A stretch of DNA of 10,287 nucleotides from Rhodoferax sp. (lineage in GTDB: Bacteria > Pseudomonadota > Gammaproteobacteria > Burkholderiales > Burkholderiaceae_C), in NCBI GenBank assembly GCA_020048795.1, contig JAIFMA010000114.1, forward strand, positions 1 to 10,287, in the 5' to 3' direction. Numbering within the stretch: position 1 is the stretch's first letter; each line of letters begins with the position of its first letter. Made by a program: the position numbers and the translations under genes. Of this stretch, positions 7,121 to 10,287 are shown one piece after another. The notes under the pieces are model-generated. The model had not been told where the DNA came from, searched no databases, and was given only the letters and a program-made list of their open reading frames with translations.

Positions 7121-7722
7121 TAGTGCGAGCCCTGCCTGGGCTGTGTCATCAGTTTGTCGGTGTAGGCAATGGCGATGGCTGACAACAAGAACGTGATGTG
7201 GATGGCGGTTTGCGCAATCAGCACCTTGGGTTCGTAGTTCGCGGCGTTGATAAAGGTTTTCAGCAGATGGATTGAACTGATGCCAATGATCGCCGTGCCC
7301 AGTTTGACCTTGAGCACCGAAGCGTTGACATGGCTCAACCATTCGGGCTGATCGGGGTGACCTTCGAGGTCCATGCGGCTGACAAAGGTCTCGTAGCCAC
7401 CCACAATCACCATGATCAGCAGGTTGGAGATCATCACCACGTCAATCAGCGCCAGCACCACCAGCATGATGATGGTCTCGTTGAGTGAGGTCACCGCGAC
7501 ATCCGACCGGTAACCAATGCTGGTCACCAGCGCCTGCAACGCATTCTGGTTGCCAAAGGCGGCTTCCAGCAAATGCAGCAGTTCGACCCAGAAATGGAAC
7601 ACATAAACACCCTGGGCGGCGATCAGCCCAACGTAAAGAGGCAGTTGCAGCCATCTGCTGGCAAAGATGAAACGGGGAATCGGGCGCATCGGACTGGGGA
7701 TGGATGGTTTGGGTGTGGACAT
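7120..7722 (-). CDS. yqhA: UPF0114 family inner-membrane protein (YqhA-like)
   Basis: This 200-residue membrane protein has about four hydrophobic helices (near 26-46, 83-108, 139-158 and 168-186). It matches Escherichia coli YqhA as I remember it. Shared landmarks are ASRWLQLPLYVGL (21-33), GGYETFVSRMDLEG (108-121), a Leu-Ser-His-Val-Asn-Ala-Ser-rich stretch around 129-136, GISSIHLLKTFINA (147-160), and a C-terminal IHITFLLSA helix (174-182) ending in YTDKLM. It is longer than the E. coli protein (about 164 residues) because of a Pro-rich N-terminal extension (about 1-18) and an insertion near 55-82. The molecular function of the family is unknown to me. I chose ATG 7722; a TTG two codons upstream (7728) is an alternative, and neither has a strong ribosome-binding site. 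The gene is upstream of the mnh operon on the same strand but separated by 254 bp and a repeat element, so it is probably a separate unit. Confidence 0.9.
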   Translation of the reverse strand: MSTPKPSIPSPMRPIPRFIFASRWLQLPLYVGLIAAQGVYVFHFWVELLHLLEAAFGNQNALQALVTSIGYRSDVAVTSLNETIIMLVVLALIDVVMISNLLIMVIVGGYETFVSRMDLEGHPDQPEWLSHVNASVLKVKLGTAIIGISSIHLLKTFINAANYEPKVLIAQTAIHITFLLSAIAIAYTDKLMTQPRQGSH

Positions 7723-7767
7723 TTGCAACGGAGTGGTTATGAATAAATCGATTTTAGTGGGGTGTTA

Positions 7768-7773
7768 TGTCAA
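7768..7773 (-). promoter_or_regulatory. Possible -35 box upstream of yqhA
   Basis: The reverse strand has a perfect TTGACA 46 bp upstream of the yqhA ATG. The sequence downstream lacks a good TATAAT at 16-18 bp; the nearest AT-rich hexamers (TAAAAT at 11 bp, TTTATT at 20 bp) are badly spaced. The site is therefore only suggestive, within the 132-bp region shared by the divergent yqhA and acs genes. Confidence 0.25.
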
Positions 7774-7840
7774 GTCGAAGACAGTCAGTAGCCTGTAAGT
7801 ACCAGCCCGGACATTATTGGATGGAATTCGTTTAACAAAA

Positions 7841-7846
7841 GAGGAG
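7841..7846 (+). promoter_or_regulatory. Ribosome-binding site deciding the GTG start of acs
   Basis: GAGGAG lies 8 nt before the GTG at 7855-7857. No ATG in the same frame is near, and the predicted N-terminus (MSTPSTAIESVLVENRVF) looks like a normal acetyl-CoA synthetase, so the GTG start is well supported. Confidence 0.8.
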
Positions 7847-7854
7847 ATCTATCT

Positions 7855-9852
7855 GTGAGCACCCCATCGACTGCTATTGAATCCGTGTTGGTTGAGAACC
7901 GCGTTTTTTCACCGAGTGAGGCGACCGTCAAGGCCGCGCGCATTTCCGGCATGGATGCCTACAACGCCTTGTGCGCTGAAGCGGCCGCCGATTTTGAAGG
8001 TTTCTGGGCCCGCCTGGCGCGTGAAAACGTGGTCTGGAGCAAGCCCTTCACCAAGACACTCGACGAATCCAATGTGCCTTTTTACAAATGGTTTGAAGAT
8101 GGCGAGCTCAATGCCTCGGCCAACTGCCTTGACAAGCACATGGGAACGCCCAACGAGAACAAGGTGGCGGTTATTTTTGAAGCCGACAACGGCGTTGCCA
8201 CCAAGACCACATACAAGGAGCTGCTGGCCAAAGTCAGTCAGTTTGCCAACGCGCTCAAAGCCCATGGCATTCAAAAGGGTGACCGGGTGCTGATTTACAT
8301 GCCCATGACGCTTGAAGGGGTGATCGCCATGCAGGCCTGTGCCCGTATCGGCGCCACGCACAGCGTGGTTTTTGGCGGCTTTTCGGCCAAGGCGCTGCAA
8401 GAGCGGATCATGGACGCGGGTGCCGTGTCGGTGATCACCGCCAACTTCCAGATGCGCGGCGGCAAGGAACTGCCGCTCAAGGCGATCGTCGATGAAGGCC
8501 TGGACCTCGGTGGCTGCGAGTCGATCAAGACGGTTTTTGTGTTTGAACGCACGGCCACCAAGTGCAACATGGTGGCAGGCCGCGATGTCACGTTTACCGA
8601 CGCACTGGCCGGGCAAAGCACCGAATGTGCACCGGTCATGGTCGGTGCCGAGCACCCGCTGTTTATCTTGTTTACATCCGGCTCCACTGGCAAGCCCAAG
8701 GGTGTGCAGCATTCCACTGGCGGCTTTTTGTTGTGGGCCAAGCTGACCATGGATTGGACTTTCGATCTAAGGGCCGACGACGTGTTCTGGTGCACCGCCG
8801 ACATTGGCTGGATTACCGGCCACTCCTATGTCGCTTATGGTCCGCTGGCGGCAGGTGCCACCCAGATCATTTTTGAGGGCATTCCGACCTATCCGAACGC
8901 TGGGCGCTTCTGGCAGACCATCGAGCGCCACAAGTGCAGCATTTTCTACACTGCACCCACCGCCATTCGCTCACTGATCAAGTTGGCCGAGTCGGATGAA
9001 AAAGTCCATCCGGCCCGCTCTAACCTGAGCAGCCTGCGCATTCTGGGCTCAGTCGGCGAGCCGATCAACCCTGAAGCCTGGATGTGGTACTACAAAAACG
9101 TCGGCGGCGAACGCTGCCCGATTGTCGATACCTTCTGGCAGACCGAAACCGGTGGTCACATGATCACGCCGCTGCCGGGTGCCACCCCGCTGGTACCTGG
9201 TAGCTGCACCTTGCCGCTGCCAGGCATCATGGCCGCCATCGTCGATGAAGCCGGGCACGACGTACCCAATGGATCAGGTGGCATGCTGGTGGTCAAGCGC
9301 CCCTGGCCGTCGATGATCCGCACCATCTGGAATGACCCCGATCGTTTCAAAAACAGTTATTTCCCGGCAGAAATGGGTGGCACTTATTACCTTGCCGGCG
9401 ACGGGGCGGTGCGCAGTGCCGACCGGGGCTACTTCCGCATTACCGGGCGTATTGATGACGTGCTGAACGTGTCGGGCCATCGCATGGGCACCATGGAAAT
9501 CGAATCGGCCCTGGTCGCCAAGACCGATCTGGTGGCCGAAGCCGCTGTCGTCGGCCGGCCCGATGACATGACCGGTGAAGCCATTTGCGCTTTTGTGGTG
9601 TTGAAACGCGGCGTGCCCACCGGCGACGAGGCCAAAGCGCTGGCCAAAGAGTTGCGCGACTGGGTGGCCAAGGAAATCGGCCCGATTGCCAAGCCCAAGG
9701 ACATCCGTTTTGGTGAAAACCTGCCCAAGACCCGTTCCGGCAAGATCATGCGTCGCCTGCTGCGATCATTGGCCAAGGGTGAAACCATCACCCAGGACGT
9801 CTCCACACTGGAAAACCCGGCCATTCTGGGGCAGTTGGGTCAAACTTATTGA
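7855..9852 (+). CDS. acs: Acetyl-CoA synthetase (acetate--CoA ligase, AMP-forming)
   Basis: This cytoplasmic enzyme activates acetate with ATP and CoA to acetyl-CoA via acetyl-AMP, for acetate assimilation. It has 665 residues, close to the usual 645-665. The ANL-superfamily P-loop TSGSTGKPKG is at 274-283. Acetate-pocket segments are DIGWITGHSY (316-325), GSVGEPINPEAW (398-409) and DTFWQTETGG (425-434). Trp428 probably corresponds to the pocket tryptophan that excludes longer acyl groups, which favours acetate over propionate (PrpE-like). The hinge/A8 region is YFRITGRIDDVLNVSGHRMG (526-545). The A10 motif PKTRSGKIMRR (624-634) contains Lys630, the catalytic lysine that is reversibly acetylated in well-studied Acs proteins; a Pat/CobB-type control is therefore possible, though neither gene is visible here. 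Translation starts at GTG behind GAGGAG. The gene is divergent from yqhA and convergent with the cytochrome c gene, apparently monocistronic, and ends before two hairpins. Confidence 0.98.
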   Translation: MSTPSTAIESVLVENRVFSPSEATVKAARISGMDAYNALCAEAAADFEGFWARLARENVVWSKPFTKTLDESNVPFYKWFEDGELNASANCLDKHMGTPNENKVAVIFEADNGVATKTTYKELLAKVSQFANALKAHGIQKGDRVLIYMPMTLEGVIAMQACARIGATHSVVFGGFSAKALQERIMDAGAVSVITANFQMRGGKELPLKAIVDEGLDLGGCESIKTVFVFERTATKCNMVAGRDVTFTDALAGQSTECAPVMVGAEHPLFILFTSGSTGKPKGVQHSTGGFLLWAKLTMDWTFDLRADDVFWCTADIGWITGHSYVAYGPLAAGATQIIFEGIPTYPNAGRFWQTIERHKCSIFYTAPTAIRSLIKLAESDEKVHPARSNLSSLRILGSVGEPINPEAWMWYYKNVGGERCPIVDTFWQTETGGHMITPLPGATPLVPGSCTLPLPGIMAAIVDEAGHDVPNGSGGMLVVKRPWPSMIRTIWNDPDRFKNSYFPAEMGGTYYLAGDGAVRSADRGYFRITGRIDDVLNVSGHRMGTMEIESALVAKTDLVAEAAVVGRPDDMTGEAICAFVVLKRGVPTGDEAKALAKELRDWVAKEIGPIAKPKDIRFGENLPKTRSGKIMRRLLRSLAKGETITQDVSTLENPAILGQLGQTY

Positions 9853-9910
9853 TGCTACTAATTAGAGAGTGCCTAGCCCATGATCAACAAGGGCTAGAAG
9901 CACTTTTTAT
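9853..9910 (+). repeat. Comamonadaceae-type intergenic repeat with a terminator-like hairpin
   Basis: Directly after the acs stop codon is an AT-rich head (TGCTACTAATTAGAGA) followed by a hairpin. The arms are GTGC+CTAGCCC (9869-9879) and GGGCTAG+aa+GCAC (9891-9903), with an 11-nt loop and a two-base bulge, followed by TTTTT (9904-9908). The pattern (GCTA..AATT head, AGCGCTAGAGGC-like stem, T-rich tail) resembles, from memory, a short repeat scattered between genes in Comamonadaceae chromosomes. It could act as a first terminator for acs. Confidence 0.5.
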
Positions 9911-9912
9911 AT

Positions 9913-9942
9913 AAAAAAGCCCGCAGCATGCGGGCTTTTTTT
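9913..9942. terminator. Bidirectional Rho-independent terminator between acs and cytochrome c
   Basis: A-tract, stem and T-tract are near-perfect: six A (9913-9918), GCCCGCA (9919-9925), loop GCA, TGCGGGC (9929-9935), seven T (9936-9942). Because an A-run precedes and a T-run follows the G+C-rich stem, it can terminate transcripts from both directions. It lies between the convergent acs and cytochrome c genes. Confidence 0.95.
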
Positions 9943-9958
9943 CAGCAATGCCAAGCGC

Positions 9959-10261
9959 CTATTTCAGAGACAAAATCCAGCTGGCGAGTTGCTTGGCATC
10001 GGCCTCATTGACCTGTGGATTGGCGGGCATGGGAACCACACCCCATACGCCTGCGCCACCCTTCATGATCTTGCCAGCGAGTTTGACCACGGCATCTTGG
10101 CCGCTGTATTTTTTGGCAATGTCCTTGTAGCCTGGCCCGACCACCTTGTGGTCAACGGCATGGCAGGCAAGGCAGTTTTTCTTTTGTGCCAATTCAGGGC
10201 TGGCCAGCACCGACATGCTGGCTGTGGCGACGATCAGCAGTGCAAACAGCTTGCGCTTCAT
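9959..10261 (-). CDS. Small periplasmic class I cytochrome c (c-551/c-552 type)
   Basis: This 100-residue monohaem electron carrier has a Sec signal peptide: basic MKRK, then a hydrophobic core (5-18), with likely cleavage after Ala20 (SVLA before SPELA). The mature protein would have about 80 residues, the size of cytochrome c-551/c-552. The covalent haem site is Cys30-Leu-Ala-Cys33-His34, followed by the VGPGYKDIAKKY segment (41-52). Met78 in VPMPANPQV (77-85) is the probable sixth ligand, and the C-terminal helix is ADAKQLASWILSLK (87-100). Such proteins shuttle electrons in the periplasm to terminal oxidases or denitrification enzymes; the partner cannot be told here. An AAAGGA ribosome-binding site lies about 7 nt before the ATG (10261-10259). 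The promoter lies at or beyond the right edge. The gene is convergent with acs and shares its terminator. Confidence 0.95.
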   Translation of the reverse strand: MKRKLFALLIVATASMSVLASPELAQKKNCLACHAVDHKVVGPGYKDIAKKYSGQDAVVKLAGKIMKGGAGVWGVVPMPANPQVNEADAKQLASWILSLK

Positions 10262-10287
10262 GGAGATGTCCTTTAATAATGGGTTAG

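Noticed and set aside
7741..7854. Promoter or activator site for acs in the divergent region
   Set aside because: I could not find a -35/-10 pair with acceptable spacing on the plus strand, nor a sigma-54-like GG-N10-GC site, so none is annotated.
7909..8712. A 267-codon minus-strand open frame opposite acs
   Set aside because: It is antisense to well-conserved acs motifs, and its His/Gly/Arg-rich composition is that of a shadow frame.

Overview
The window reads as chromosomal DNA of a Burkholderiales betaproteobacterium, most likely a Comamonadaceae member of the Rhodoferax/Polaromonas type. The basis is moderately high G+C, the protein sequences, and an intergenic repeat behind acs that resembles one I remember from that family. 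The assignment to genus level is inference.

Layout. Positions 1-908 (minus) hold the N-terminal 302 residues of a class I, iron-sulfur fumarate hydratase that runs off the left edge. Positions 1042-6865 (minus) hold a complete six-gene Mrp/Mnh/Pha-type multisubunit cation/proton antiporter operon, transcribed mnhA(B)-C-D-E-F-G. Adjacent genes overlap by 4-13 bases, and the MnhA and MnhB subunits are fused in one 935-residue protein. A plausible sigma-70 promoter lies just upstream of mnhA. Positions 6866-7119 are non-coding and are filled mostly by a hairpin-rich element of about 163 bp with imperfect inverted ends. Positions 7120-7722 (minus) encode a UPF0114/YqhA membrane protein, divergent from acs (7855-9852, plus), the acetyl-CoA synthetase. 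Two hairpins follow acs. The second is a strong bidirectional terminator shared with a convergent small periplasmic cytochrome c (9959-10261, minus).

Function. The genes are housekeeping: acetate activation (Acs), a TCA-cycle step (fumarase), periplasmic electron transfer (cytochrome c), and pH/sodium homeostasis driven by the proton motive force (Mrp complex). I see no defence, phage, conjugation or CRISPR system and no clearly undescribed machinery.

The points most worth a second look are an apparent ATC start codon for mnhC behind a perfect Shine-Dalgarno sequence, the inverted-repeat element abutting the yqhA stop codon, and the tandem hairpins after acs. The 133 bp between mnhG and the fumarase gene (909-1041) and the 132 bp between yqhA and acs (7723-7854) show no other genes. 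In the first of these I found neither a convincing terminator nor a convincing promoter.
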